NCBI GenBank assembly: GCA_963745175.1
Contig: CAVUWK010000005.1
Coordinates: forward strand, 124,001 to 188,000
Origin: Bog-473 sp963745175
GTDB lineage: Bacteria > Actinomycetota > Acidimicrobiia > Acidimicrobiales > RAAP-2
Direction of reading: 5' to 3'
DNA length: 64,000 bases
Shown: positions 28,727-38,582 of the stretch, one piece after another
Layout of the letters: the number at the start of each line of letters is the position of its first letter
How positions within the stretch are numbered: the stretch's first letter is position 1
Program-made: the position numbers and the translations under genes
Notes under the pieces: model-generated
Seen by the model: the letters and a program-made list of their open reading frames with translations, nothing else
Told to the model about the DNA's origin: nothing
Database searches by the model: none

Positions 28727-29459
28727 AGGCCGGCGGTCGAGCGCACCGAGCGGATGCGGCGGTCGAGGTGCGCCTCCATGGCCTCGGTGGCCAGCTCGGC
28801 CACCTCGTCGGCGGCCGGGGGCGGCGGCCCCGCCAGCACCGCGGCCAGGTCGCCGCCGAGGATGCGGCGCAGCAGGACCAGCGCGCCCGGGCTCATGTGG
28901 CGGCCGCTGCGGTGGGCCCGGCACAGGGTCCCCCCCGCGACGAGGTCGAAGGCCACCAGTTCCACGGCGCCGTCGGGCTCGCCGCAGGCGGCGCACTCAT
29001 CGAGGACCGGGCCCGCGCCCTCGAGGACGAGCGCCTTCAAGAAGAACGACGGCGCGACGCAGCGTCGGGTCGGCCTGCGTGTCGGCCAGGGCGGCGAGGG
29101 CGCCCACCAGCATCGAGTACAGGCGGGGGTCGGGATGGCGCTCCTGGGCCATCTGGTCGCTCACCTCGAGGAGCGCGATGCCCCGGGGCATGCGGTCGAG
29201 GTCCTCGCGGATGGGCCGGAACGCGTGGAGCACCTCGACCTGGTTCACGATGTCGAGGTCGCTCCTCCCCTGCCACAAGAGGAGGTCGACGTGGGTGAGC
29301 GGCTCGAGCCGGCCGCCGAACTTCGAGGTGGTCTTGCGCACGCCCTTGGCGACGGCGCTGCACCTTGCCGTGGCGCTCGGTCAGGAAGACGATGATCTTG
29401 TCGGCCTCGCCCAGGCGGTAGGTGCGCAGGACGACGCCCTTGTCGCGGAAGAGGCTCAC
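28723..29459 (-). CDS. recO: DNA repair protein RecO, frameshifted
   Basis: Helps load RecA in recombinational repair. The N-terminal OB fold (FRDKGVVLRTYRLGEADKII), the helical part with YSMLVGALAALADTQ, and a C-terminal part with a CAAC pair are present. Extra bases near 29358 and 29052 break the frame; removal gives 244 residues, the usual size. The GTG start overlaps the upstream membrane gene by 4 bases, and the stop overlaps hemW. Confidence 0.88.
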
Positions 29460-29810
29460 GTGCGTCGGCGTCGGCGTGGGCGTTGGGTGTCGGGCGGCTG
29501 GCGGTGGGCGGGGTCGAGCGGGCAGTAGCGCTCGCCCCGGCGCTCGGCCTCGGCCACGGCCCGGCGGGCCTCGGCGGCCACGTCGGCGGCCCGGTCGTGG
29601 GCCTCCTGGGCGGGCCGGGTGCGGGCCAGGGCCTTCGCCCCGTGCGAGTTGCGGCCGTAGAGGGCGTTCCCGGCGCCCACCAGCGCCGCGATGGCGATGA
29701 AGGCGACGACGGCCGCGCCGGCGCCGGCCTGCCCGGCCAGCGACCACCACGACGGCGAAGGCGGTGAGCAGGGCGATCCCGGCCGCGACGGCGATCCGGC
29801 TGAAGGTCAT
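29456..29810 (-). CDS. Hypothetical membrane protein between uppS and recO, frameshifted
   Basis: Two hydrophobic segments (IAVAAGIALLTAFAVVVVAG and, in a shifted frame, AAVVAFIAIAALVGAGNALY), then an Ala/Arg/Glu-rich helix and a basic end (DPAHRQPPDTQRPRRRRRT). One extra base near 29735 joins them into 117 residues. It overlaps recO by 4 bases, so it is probably cotranscribed. No known function. Confidence 0.55.
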
Positions 29811-29878
29811 GCGCCACCATTCTCGCAGCTGGCCGCCCGGAGTCGGGTCGCCCGGCCTGGCCGGGCCCGACCGCGGGG

Positions 29879-30701
29879 TCAGGGGTTGACGGCCCCGAAG
29901 CGGCGCACCCGGCGCTGGTAGTCGATGACCGCCTCGTAGAGGTGGCGGCGGCGCATGTCGGGCCACAGGATCTCGGGGAAGACCAGCTCGCTGTAGGCGA
30001 TCTCCCACAGCAGGAAGTTCGAGATCCGGGTCTCGCCCGACGTCCGGATGACGAGGTCGGGGTCGGGCATGTCGGGGAAGTAGAGGTGGCGGGCGATGGC
30101 CTTCTCGTCCACCTTGGAGGCCGGGCGTGCCCTCGGCGACCAGGGCACGCACGGCGTCGACGATCTCGGCGCGGCCGCCGTAGTTGAAGGCCATCGTCAT
30201 CACCATGCGCCGGTTGTGCTTCGTGAGCTCGATCGACTCGTCCATGCGCTTGAGCACCCGGCGGGGCACCCGCCAGTCGCGCCGGCCGGCGAAGCGGATC
30301 TGCACGCCCTTCTCGTTGAGCTCGTCGCGCCGGCGCATGAGCAGCGACTGGTTGAAGTTCATGAGGTAGCGCACCTCGTCGGGCGGCCGCCGCCAGTTCT
30401 CGGTGGAGAAGGCGTAGAGGGTGATCCACTTGATGCCGATCTCGAGGGCGCCGTTCACCACATCGAGCAGGGCGGTCTCGCCGGCGCCGTGGCCCTCGGT
30501 GCGGGGCAGGCCCCGGGCGCTGGCCCAGCGGCCGTTGCCGTCCATGACGCAGGCGACGTGGACGGGCACGCGGGAGAGGTCCAGCTCCGGCGGGACCGGG
30601 TCGGGTGTCTCGGAGTCGGCGCCGTCGGCCGGGCCTGCTCCTGGTGCCGGGCCCTGGTCCCGCCCCCGGACACCCCCCGGGTCGCGGACGGTTGAGGTCA
30701 C
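29879..30701 (-). CDS. uppS: Isoprenyl transferase (undecaprenyl/decaprenyl diphosphate synthase), frameshifted
   Basis: Makes the polyprenyl carrier for peptidoglycan and glycan synthesis. The catalytic motif VACVMDGNGRWA is near residue 50, followed by TLYAFSTENW, and the C-terminal DLVIRTSGETRISNFLLWE and FPEILWPDM are in the shifted frame. One extra G near 30124 explains the break; repaired length is 273 residues including a Pro/Gly-rich N-terminal extension of about 45. GTG start. Confidence 0.93.
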
Positions 30702-30819
30702 CGGATGAACCTACCGCGGCCTGCCCCTCCCGGATTCCCAGCGCGGGGCACATCCATCTCGTGTTCAGTATGGGGATCCCGGCCAGGCGGTGCGGGTGGA
30801 GGATCCACAGGAGGAGACC

Positions 30820-31495
30820 ATGTCCGAGCCAGCAGCTGCACCACGCCCCGAACACCGACGACATGTTCGCGGTGCACGGCGTCTTCCGGGACAGCCTCGG
30901 CGCCGCCCCCACGCTGGTCGGGGGCATCGCACCCGGCGACGCGGAGCGGGTGGCGCTGATCGCCAACTACTACGAGAACATCCTGTCCTTCCTGGAGGCG
31001 CACCACGACGGCGAGGAGAAGCTGGTCTTCCCGCTCCTCCGCGAGCGCTGCGCCGGCGACGACGCGCTGATCGACCACATGGCCGAGCAGCACCAGGAGG
31101 CGCTGGCGCTGCTGGAGGAGGCCAAGAGCTCGCTGGCGGCGTGGCCCGGCGGTGACGCCGCGGCGCAGAAGGCGGCCCAGGAGCGGTTGGACGACGCTGT
31201 GCAGCCACCTGGTCGAGCACCTCAACGAGGAGGAGCAGAAGGTGCTGCCCCTGGCGGCCGAGCACCTCTCCATGGAGGAGTGGGGGCCCTGCCGGGCCAC
31301 GGCATGGCCAACTTCCACGGCGACAAGATCTGGCTGATCCTCGGCCTCATCCGGGAGCGCATGACCGACGAGCAGCGCGCCGCGATGATGGCGCACATGC
31401 CGCCGCCCGCCCTCGAGATGTGGACCGGGTTCGGCGAGCAGGCCTTCAAGGACTACTCGTCGGAGGTCGTGGTGGAGGTCGTCAACCACGCCTAG
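30820..31495 (+). CDS. Hemerythrin-like HHE domain protein, frameshifted
   Basis: Helical bundle with His and Glu ligands for a di-iron or heme site: FAVHGVFRDSLG, LEAHHDGEEKLVFPLL, DHMAEQHQEAL and HLVEHLNEEEQKVLPLAAEH match the HHE repeat. Its C-terminal third (MANFHGDKIWLILGLIRERM) belongs to a larger subfamily. Frame breaks occur near 30833, 31197 and 31292. A strong AGGAGG precedes the ATG. Likely oxygen/NO or iron sensing or binding; role inferred. Confidence 0.8.
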
Positions 31496-31561
31496 GGGTC
31501 GGGGGGCCGGCTTGACCTGGACCGGGGTCGGCGTCACACCACGGCAGTAGCGTCATCTCCG

Positions 31562-33703
31562 ATGACGGACGAGGACGACGAGTTCTTCGACGAGCCCGAC
31601 GGGCTCGACGAGCTCGATGTCTTCGGCTCCTCCGGAGGGGCCGAAGCGGACGCCCGCCAGGCCGGCGACGACGGCGTGGACGGGCTGGACAAGATCACGG
31701 CGCAGATGTCCGGCGGCGAGCACCGGCCCGAGCAACAGGAGATGTGCCGCGCCGTCGCCGAGGCGATGGCCACCGGGACCCACCTCGTCGTCCAGGCCGG
31801 GACCGGGACCGGCAAGTCGCTCGCCTACCTCGTCCCGGCGGCGCTGAGCGGCAAGAAGGTGGTGGTCGCCACCGCGACGAAGGCGCTGCAGGACCAGCTG
31901 GCCGAGAAGGACCTGCCACTGGTCGATGCAGGTCTCGGGCTGCCGGCGCCACTGGACTTCGCCGTGCTCAAGGGGCGCAGCAACTACGTCTGTCGCCAAC
32001 GGGTGGCCGAGGTGGGCTCGGGTGGGATCCAGGCCGAGCTCGGCGACCAGGGGCTCGGCCGGGCCGACGAGCCGGAGCAGGTCGAGCGGGTGGAGCCGGT
32101 GGAGCGGTAGGCCGAGAAGCCGGCGGGGCGTGGCGGCGCCGCGCCCGAGGGCATCGTCGAGGAGGTGCGCCAGCTGGTGGCGTGGTCGCAGACGTCGCAG
32201 AGCGGTGACCGGGCCGACCTGAGCTTCGAGCCGTCCGACCGGGCCTGGAACATGGTCAGCGTCGGCCCACGGGAGTGCCCGGGCATGCACAACTGCCCGT
32301 CGGGTGGGCGCTGCTTCGCCGAGGCCGCCCGCGAGCGGGCGTCCGTGGCCGACATCGTGGTCGTGAACACCCACCTCTACGGGGCCCACCTGGCCAGCGG
32401 CGGTGTGGTGCTGCCCGAGCACGACGTGGTCATCTTCGACGAGGCCCACGAGCTCGAAGAGGTCATGACGTCGAGCCTCGGGGTCGAGGTGACGCCGGGC
32501 CGCTTCCGCTCGCTCGTGACGTCCGCACGCTCTCTCGTCGAGGCGCGCGACGCCGACCTGCTCGACTCCCTCGGGTCGGTGGGCGACCAGCTCGGCGCAC
32601 TCCTGGGGGACCGGGTGGGGACGCGCGTCCTGCACGACGATGCCCGGCCGCCCGTCGACGATCGCGAGCTGGCGGAGCTGCTCGCCCGCGCCGCCGAGAT
32701 CAGCCGGCGCGTCACCGACGCGCTGCGGCGTGGCGGGGCGCAGCGATCCTTCCTCGCCGAGGACGGGGGGTCCACGCCCGACCCCGACCGCGCCAGCCGC
32801 AAGACACGCACCCTGCAGGCCGCCGTGCACCTGGCGGAGGACCTGCACCGCTTCGAGACGCGCCGCGACGGCGAGATCGCCTGGGTGGACGGGACGCGGC
32901 GCAACGTCAGGCTCCGCCTCTCCCCCATCGACGTCGGACCCGTGCTCTCGGCGATGCTCTGGGGCGAGGTGACCTCGGTGCTGACGAGCGCGACCATCCC
33001 GCCTCGGATCGTCGAGCGGGTGGGGCTCGAGGCCTTCCCTTCGGAGGAGCTCAACGTCGGGAGCCCCTTCGACTACCGCTCCCACGCGCTGCTCTACGTC
33101 GCGCGCCACCTGCCCGACCGCCGTGCCGCCGGAGCGGAGGAGGCCCTCCACGAGGAGCTCTCCCAGCTGCTGGAGGCGGCCGGCGGGCGTACCCTGGCGC
33201 TCTTCACGAGCAAGCGGGCCACCGAGGCGGCGGCGGCGGCGCTGGCACCCGAGCTCCCGTACACGCTGCTGTTGCAGGGCGATCTCCCGAAGAGCCGGCT
33301 GCTCGAGGAGTTCGCGTCGGACGAGACCTCCTGCTTGTTCGCCACCATGGGCTTCTGGCAGGGCGTGGACATCCCGGGCCGGGCTCTCTCCCTCGTGACG
33401 ATCGACAAGCTCCCCTTCCCACGTCCCGACGACCCGCTCCTCCAGGCGCGCCGGGACCGGGCGGGTGGACGCGCGTTCTCGCTGGTCGACCTGCCGCGGG
33501 CGGCCACGCTGCTGGCGCAGGGCTCGGGCCGGCTGATCCGCAACGCAGACGACCGGGGCGTGGTCGCCGTGCTCGACCCACGGCTCGCCACCGCCTCCTA
33601 CCGCGGCGTCCTGCTGGCGACCCTGCCCCCGATGCGCCGGTCAGTGGACATCCACGAGGTCGAGTCGTTCCTGCGGCGGGCGCTCGAGGACGAGACGGCG
33701 TAG
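31562..33703 (+). CDS. DinG/XPD-type ATP-dependent helicase with in-frame stop
   Basis: Superfamily 2 iron-sulfur helicase for unwinding damaged or R-loop DNA. Walker A: VVQAGTGTGKSLAYLVPAAL; Walker B: VVIFDEAHELEEV; iron-sulfur cysteines in NYVCRQRV and ECPGMHNCPSGGRC; C-terminal motifs FATMGFWQGVDIPGRALSLV and QGSGRLIRNADDRG. An in-frame TAG at 32108-32110, in a variable linker between the first and second cysteines, would truncate it after 182 residues, yet the same frame continues normally. Full length is 713 codons. Sequencing error is likelier than a pseudogene. Confidence 0.88.
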
Positions 33704-33717
33704 CCACGCCGGTTCTC

Positions 33718-34182
33718 CTACTCGGCGAAGTCGAAGACCAACTCGCCCGCTTTGTTTCGGGTTCCTTCAGTGGCCACCCGCATGACCCACCGTCCAGCCA
33801 CGCGGCGCAACTGGCTCTTGTTCAGGGAATAGGCGCGCTCGTTCGCACGCACGTCGCACTCCAGCAGCCCGGCGTCGGTCAGGATGCGCAGATGGCGTGA
33901 GACGCCCTGCCACGGGATGTCGAACCGGCGCGCGACGTCGTGAGAACTCAGGAACCCGCCGTAGTCATGGAACGCCGCCAGGATGCCGCGTCGAACCTCG
34001 TTCGCCAACGCCTTGAACACGCGGTCGATCGTCTCGGGATCGGCGATGTCAGCGAGCGTTGGCGGATCAGGCCGGCCTACGGTGAACGTTTGCTTGCGGG
34101 ATCGGGAGGATGGGCGGGAGGACGGCCGGGAGGACGGCCGGGAGGACGGCCGGGAGGATGGCCGGGAGGACAGTGGGGACAT
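33718..34182 (-). CDS. ArsR/HTH regulator with SSRP-repeat N-terminus
   Basis: 154 residues. The C-terminal 100 form a winged helix: RVFKALANEVRRGILAAFHD, VARRFDIPWQGVSRHLRILT, and DAGLLECDVRANERAYSL. The N-terminus is made of SSRP repeats encoded by a 12-base tandem array, so the true start may be downstream of the array at a non-ATG codon. It sits between DinG and era, convergent with DinG. Target genes unknown. Confidence 0.75.
   Translation of the reverse strand: MSPLSSRPSSRPSSRPSSRPSSRPSSRSRKQTFTVGRPDPPTLADIADPETIDRVFKALANEVRRGILAAFHDYGGFLSSHDVARRFDIPWQGVSRHLRILTDAGLLECDVRANERAYSLNKSQLRRVAGRWVMRVATEGTRNKAGELVFDFAE
34104..34172. repeat. 12-base tandem repeat, about 5.75 copies
   Basis: Units of GGGAGGACGGCC (first and fifth with T for C) in perfect register from 34104. 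On the minus strand they encode Ser-Ser-Arg-Pro repeats, keeping frame if copies are gained or lost. Confidence 0.93.
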
Positions 34183-34293
34183 TTTCCAGACTCTAAACGA
34201 TCCGGTTGATAGTTGAGAAAATGGCGGTCTCAAGGGGTCGGCGCGCCGCTCCCTGCCGCCGCCTGCCGGGGTTCGTTCGGAACGCCGGACGGG

Positions 34294-35265
34294 TCAGTAG
34301 CCGAGGCGGTTGAGCATCTCGTCGCGGTTCTGCCAGTGACGCTCGACCTTGACGTGGAGGTCCAGGTAGGTGCCCTCCGGCAACTCCTGGTTCACGGCAA
34401 TGCCGACGGCCTTGAGGACCTCGCCGCCCTTGCCGATGACGATGGCCTTCTGCGAATCGCGCTCGACGATGATCTCGACGCGGATGTGCGGCCACTCCCA
34501 CTCGGTCACCCGACAGGTGATCGCGTGCGGCAGCTCGTCCCGGGTCTTGGCCAGCAGTTGCTCCCGCACCAGCTCGGCCACCCAGAGCGCCTCGGGCGTA
34601 TCGGTGAGGACGTCGGGCGGGAAGAAGGGCGGACCTTCGGGCAGCCGGTCGATCAGGTGGGCGGTCAATCCATCCACGCCCTTCCCGCTTCGAGCCGACA
34701 CCGGGAAGTACTCGACGTCGGCCAACTCGATCGGTGCGGTGAGCGCGTCGACAGCCGCCTTGGCCTGCGTGAGGCGCTCCATCACCTGGGCGTTGTTGGC
34801 TTTGTCGACCTTGTTGACGACGACGATGAGGCCCGGCGGTGGATCGATCTCGTCGTCGTCCGAGTCCTCGTCGGGGACTTCGTTCTCGGCGTGGCGGGAC
34901 CTGGCTGCGGCCGCCGTGACCTGCTGGACCTGACGCACCGAACGCTCGAGCACCGTGCGGTCCCCCGGACCGATTGCCGCAGTGCCGTCCACGATCACCA
35001 TGATCACGTCGACGTCGTTGAGCGCGTCGGTGGCCGTCTCGTTCAACCGCGAGCCCAGCGTGCTGCGGGGCCGGTGGATGCCCGGCGTGTCGACGAAGAC
35101 CACCTGGGCGTCGGCCTCAGGGTCGTGCAGGACGCCGAGGATCCGGTGCCGAGTGGTGTTCGGCTTCGACGACGTGATCGCCACCTTCGTCCCCACCATG
35201 GCGTTCACCAGGGTCGACTTTCCGACATTGGGGCGACCGACGACGGCCACGAAGCCCGACCGCAC
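34294..35265 (-). CDS. era: GTPase Era
   Basis: Ribosome-assembly GTPase that binds the 3' end of 16S rRNA. G1 is GRPNVGKST, the switch region TTRHRILGV, G3 is DTPG, and G4 is NKVD; the KH domain includes IVIGKGGEVLKAVG near the end. 323 residues. An acidic insertion (NEVPDEDSDDDEIDPPPG) sits before G4 and is unusual for Era. The GTG at 35265 lies 5 bases after the upstream gene's stop. Confidence 0.95.
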   Translation of the reverse strand: MRSGFVAVVGRPNVGKSTLVNAMVGTKVAITSSKPNTTRHRILGVLHDPEADAQVVFVDTPGIHRPRSTLGSRLNETATDALNDVDVIMVIVDGTAAIGPGDRTVLERSVRQVQQVTAAAARSRHAENEVPDEDSDDDEIDPPPGLIVVVNKVDKANNAQVMERLTQAKAAVDALTAPIELADVEYFPVSARSGKGVDGLTAHLIDRLPEGPPFFPPDVLTDTPEALWVAELVREQLLAKTRDELPHAITCRVTEWEWPHIRVEIIVERDSQKAIVIGKGGEVLKAVGIAVNQELPEGTYLDLHVKVERHWQNRDEMLNRLGY

Positions 35266-35270
35266 CGGCG

Positions 35271-36638
35271 TCAGCGCCCGTTGTGCGCAGCGTTGCCCGC
35301 GCCGTCGCTGTCGCCGTCGCCGTCGCCGTCGCCTTCGGCGTCGGTCGGCCCACCGGTGGGCTCGATCCGGACGCGGCCGATGCGCCGCCCGCGCACGTCG
35401 ACAGCCGTCAGGCGGAAGCCGTCCACTTCGACCGAGTCGCCGGGGTCCGGGACCCGACCGGCCAGGTCCAACATGAGCCCGCCGACGGTGTCCCACGGCC
35501 CTTGCGGGAGCTCCGCCCCCAACAGCTCGTCGGCATCGTCCACCGAGTAGAGCGCGCTCACCAGGACCGAACCGTCCTCGCGGCGCTCGACGGTCGGCTC
35601 CTCAACGTCGAACTCGTCGACGATGTCGCCCACGAGCTCCTCGAGCAGGTCCTCGAGTGTGACCAACCCCGCCGTTCCGCCGTACTCGTCGACGACGATC
35701 GCCATGTGGAACTTCTCCTCCTGCATCTCGCGCAAGAGGTCCGAGACCTCCTTGGACTCGGGGATGAATTTGGCCGGCCGCATGCTGTCGCGCACGGCCT
35801 GCCCGGCCTTGCCCACCCGCTCGGCCCGCACGAGGTCCTTGGCGTAGGCGATACCGATGATGTCGTCGATCCCGTGCGCCTCGACCGGTATCCGGCTGTA
35901 GCCGGCGCCCAGCGCGGCCTCCAGCGCGTCGCGGACGGTGACGTCGGCCTCCACCGTGACCATGTCGGGCCGGGGTGTCATCACCTCACGCGTGACCGTG
36001 TCGCCGAAGTCGATGATGGAGTGGATGAACGTCCGCTCGTCGTGCTCGATCACGTTCTCCTCGTGCGCCACGTCGGCCATGGCCTTCAGCTCGGAGTCGG
36101 TGATGTACGAGCGCGGCAGGCCCTCCCCGTCGTCGCCGCCGGCGCCGATGATCCGGTTGGCCAGGCCGATGAGGACCGCCGAGAGCCAGCGGACGGGCGG
36201 GAAGCGGATGAGGGTGCTGACGAAAGGCGCGCTCAGCAGGGCGGCACGGTCGGGGTGCTGCACCGCCCAGTTCTTCGGCACCGCCTCGAAGAACACGAAG
36301 ATGACCACGATCTCGAACACGATGCCGAAAAGCACGCCCAAGCCGCCGAAGACGTGCTCGGCGACGATGCCGACCAGCGTGGCGGAGATCAGCTGGCAGA
36401 TCAGCACCAGGAGCAGGATGGGGTTGAGGAAATTGGCCGGGTTCTCGACGAGCCGGGCCAGCTGGCGGGCCCCGCGCTTCTTCTCGTCCACCAGCGACTT
36501 GGCCTTGATCCGGTTCATCCGCACGAGGCTGGTCTCGGCCATGGCCAAGACACCCGATCCCGCCAGCAAGAGCGCAATGATGACGATGAGGATGCCGTCC
36601 TCGACGTGGAACCCCGATGCCGCCAGCAGTGTGGGCAC
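35271..36638 (-). CDS. CNNM/HlyC-CorC family membrane protein (DUF21, CBS pair, CorC_HlyC)
   Basis: 455 residues: an N-terminal DUF21 membrane domain of about four helices, a CBS pair (MTPRPDMVTVEADVTVRDAL; VDEYGGTAGLVTLEDLLEEL), and a C-terminal CorC_HlyC domain (ALYSVDDADELLG). Family members are linked to magnesium or cobalt efflux. The C-terminus ends in a Gly-Asp repeat coded by six-base units. It lies between ybeY and era, its usual place. Confidence 0.92.
   Translation of the reverse strand: MPTLLAASGFHVEDGILIVIIALLLAGSGVLAMAETSLVRMNRIKAKSLVDEKKRGARQLARLVENPANFLNPILLLVLICQLISATLVGIVAEHVFGGLGVLFGIVFEIVVIFVFFEAVPKNWAVQHPDRAALLSAPFVSTLIRFPPVRWLSAVLIGLANRIIGAGGDDGEGLPRSYITDSELKAMADVAHEENVIEHDERTFIHSIIDFGDTVTREVMTPRPDMVTVEADVTVRDALEAALGAGYSRIPVEAHGIDDIIGIAYAKDLVRAERVGKAGQAVRDSMRPAKFIPESKEVSDLLREMQEEKFHMAIVVDEYGGTAGLVTLEDLLEELVGDIVDEFDVEEPTVERREDGSVLVSALYSVDDADELLGAELPQGPWDTVGGLMLDLAGRVPDPGDSVEVDGFRLTAVDVRGRRIGRVRIEPTGGPTDAEGDGDGDGDSDGAGNAAHNGR
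35304..35333. repeat. 6-base microsatellite GTCGCC, 5 units
   Basis: Five units (first GTCGCT) encoding the Gly-Asp tail of the CNNM protein on the minus strand. Confidence 0.85.
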
Positions 36639-36640
36639 GC

Positions 36641-37150
36641 TCAGGCCTCGCGGCTGACCCGGTGGAAGCGCCGCAGCAGCTGCTGCTCCAGGGCCTCCAT
36701 CCGCTCTGCCTCAGCCTCGTTCTCGTGGTCCATGCCGAGCAGGTGCAAGAGGCCATGGACGACGAGCAGCGCCACCTCGTCTTCGAAGGACACCTCGTGC
36801 TCCACCGCGTTTCGTGCCGCCACCATGGGGCAGATCACGACGTCACCCAGGAGGGTGAGCGCGCCCTGCTCGGCCGAGGTGCCCGGACCGCTGCCGCCGA
36901 AGTCCGGTGAGCGGCCCGTGGGCCCCGGCTCATCCTCGATGGGGAACGACAGCACGTCGGTGGGGCCTGTCTTGCCGAGGAACTGCTCGTTGAGTGCGGC
37001 CATGGCCTCCTCGTCGACGAAGAGGATGGAGACCTCGGTCTCACTCTTCACGCCGCGTGCCTCGAGCACCTGTCGCGCCAGCCCCGCCCACCGAGTCACG
37101 TCCATCTGATGAACCTGTTGCTCGTCAGCAACAAAGACGTCGATCGTCAC
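36641..37150 (-). CDS. ybeY: Endoribonuclease YbeY
   Basis: 16S rRNA 3'-end maturation and ribosome quality control. 169 residues ending with the zinc motif HGLLHLLGMDHE, preceded by TDVLSFPIEDE and GDVVICP. The GTG start overlaps the phoH stop by 4 bases, and its stop is 2 bases before the CNNM start. Confidence 0.95.
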   Translation of the reverse strand: MTIDVFVADEQQVHQMDVTRWAGLARQVLEARGVKSETEVSILFVDEEAMAALNEQFLGKTGPTDVLSFPIEDEPGPTGRSPDFGGSGPGTSAEQGALTLLGDVVICPMVAARNAVEHEVSFEDEVALLVVHGLLHLLGMDHENEAEAERMEALEQQLLRRFHRVSREA

Positions 37151-38112
37151 TGGGTGGAACCCGCCCGCCCTTCCGCTACCTCGTAGGCGTCGACGATGTC
37201 GGCCACGATCTTGTGGCGGACGACGTCACGGCGGCTCAAGTGGACGAACGTGATGTCGTCGATCCCGCCTAGCACCGGCTCCAGGCCGACCAGTCCCGAA
37301 CGACCTCCCGGCACGTCGATCTGGGTGACGTCGCCGGTGACCACACACTTGGAGCCGAACCCGATCCGGGTCAGGAACATCTTCATCTGCTCCGGGGTCG
37401 TGTTCTGCGCCTCGTCGAGGATGATGAAGGAACTGTTGAGCGTCCGACCCCGCATGAAGGCCAGGGGTGCGACCTCGATGGTGCCACGGTCGAGCAGACG
37501 CTGCGCGCCCTCGGGCTCGAGCAAGTCGTAGAGCGCGTCGTAGAGCGGGCGGAGATAGGGGTCGACCTTGGCCATCAGGTCGCCGGGCAGGAAGCCGAGA
37601 CGCTCGCCCGCCTCGACGGCGGGCCGGGTCAAGATGATGCGCGTGACCTGGCGCGACTGCAGGGCGTGCACCGCCTGGGCCACCGCCAGGTAGGACTTCC
37701 CCGTCCCCGCCGGCCCGATCCCGAACGTGATGATGCTCTGGGAGATGGCGTCGACGTAGCGCTTCTGCCCGGCCGTGTTGGGCCGCACCGTCTTACCACC
37801 GGCGGCCCGGACCACTTCGGAACGCAGGACGTCGCTCGGCCGGATGTCGTCGCGCACCATGTCGATGGCACGGGCCACCGTCGAGAGGTCGAGGTTCCGG
37901 CCGGCCTGCACCATGAGGATCAACTCCTCGAAGAGCCGCACCACCAATTCGGCGTCGGGACCCTCCACCGAGATGCGGTCGCCCTGCACAACGATCTGGT
38001 TGTCGGGGAAGGCCTGCTCAATCTGGCGGAGGTGCTCGTCGCGGGTCCCGAGAAGCCCGGCCATCAGGTGGTTGCCGGGTACGAAGCACTCGGCGCGCAA
38101 GGTCGTGGTCAT
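37147..38112 (-). CDS. PhoH-like ATPase
   Basis: 321 residues. A KH-like N-terminal part, then Walker A (FGIGPAGTGKSYLAVAQAV) and Walker B (SSFIILDEAQNTTPEQMKMF), with GFGSKCVVTGDVTQIDVPG downstream. PhoH proteins act with YbeY in RNA metabolism. The ATG at 38112 is preferred to the TTG at 38133, which would overlap the HIT gene. Confidence 0.93.
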   Translation of the reverse strand: MTTTLRAECFVPGNHLMAGLLGTRDEHLRQIEQAFPDNQIVVQGDRISVEGPDAELVVRLFEELILMVQAGRNLDLSTVARAIDMVRDDIRPSDVLRSEVVRAAGGKTVRPNTAGQKRYVDAISQSIITFGIGPAGTGKSYLAVAQAVHALQSRQVTRIILTRPAVEAGERLGFLPGDLMAKVDPYLRPLYDALYDLLEPEGAQRLLDRGTIEVAPLAFMRGRTLNSSFIILDEAQNTTPEQMKMFLTRIGFGSKCVVTGDVTQIDVPGGRSGLVGLEPVLGGIDDITFVHLSRRDVVRHKIVADIVDAYEVAEGRAGSTQ

Positions 38113-38119
38113 GGTGCGG

Positions 38120-38485
38120 TCATGTGATGGCAAGGTGCCCCTTCAGTGGTTCGCCCCCCAGAACGTGGAGGTGGAGATGCGGGACCGAGTTCATGGCATC
38201 GGGCCCGATGTTGAAGATGAGGCGGTAGCCCCGCTCCGGTGTGGCCAGGCCGGCGGCGTCCGCCACGGCCCGGGCGGCCATGAGCATGTCGGCCAGGATC
38301 GGCCCGTCTTCGGCGGTGACCGTCGAGGCGTCGTCGATGTGGCGACGTGGCACGACGAGCACGTGGAGCGGAGCAGCCGGGTGGATGTCCTTGAAGGCCA
38401 GCGTCGTCGGTGTCTCGTGCACCGTCTCGGACGGCACCTCACCCGCCACGATCTTGCAGAAGAGGCAGTCGGTGGCGTCCGTCAT
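38120..38485 (-). CDS. HIT-family nucleotide hydrolase (HINT type)
   Basis: 121 residues with the active-site triad HLHLHVLGG and a zinc-like N-terminal CLFCKIVAGEVP. HINT proteins hydrolyse nucleotide phosphoramidates. It sits 7 bases upstream of the phoH start in the same operon direction. Confidence 0.93.
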   Translation of the reverse strand: MTDATDCLFCKIVAGEVPSETVHETPTTLAFKDIHPAAPLHVLVVPRRHIDDASTVTAEDGPILADMLMAARAVADAAGLATPERGYRLIFNIGPDAMNSVPHLHLHVLGGEPLKGHLAIT

Positions 38486-38582
38486 GCCTCGGGGTCGCCG
38501 TGCCTCTGCGCCAGCCTGATCACTGCTCCGAACTTACCGGTCCCCGGGTCCCGCCGGTGACCATGGGGACCGTTCACGCAGG

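Noticed and set aside
31553..33151. 532-codon minus-strand frame opposite the helicase
   Set aside because: Shadow frame; the plus strand carries Walker A, DEAH and iron-sulfur motifs.
34104..34172. Possible CRISPR-like repeats
   Set aside because: The units are 12 bases and contiguous, with no spacers, and they encode SSRP repeats in frame.
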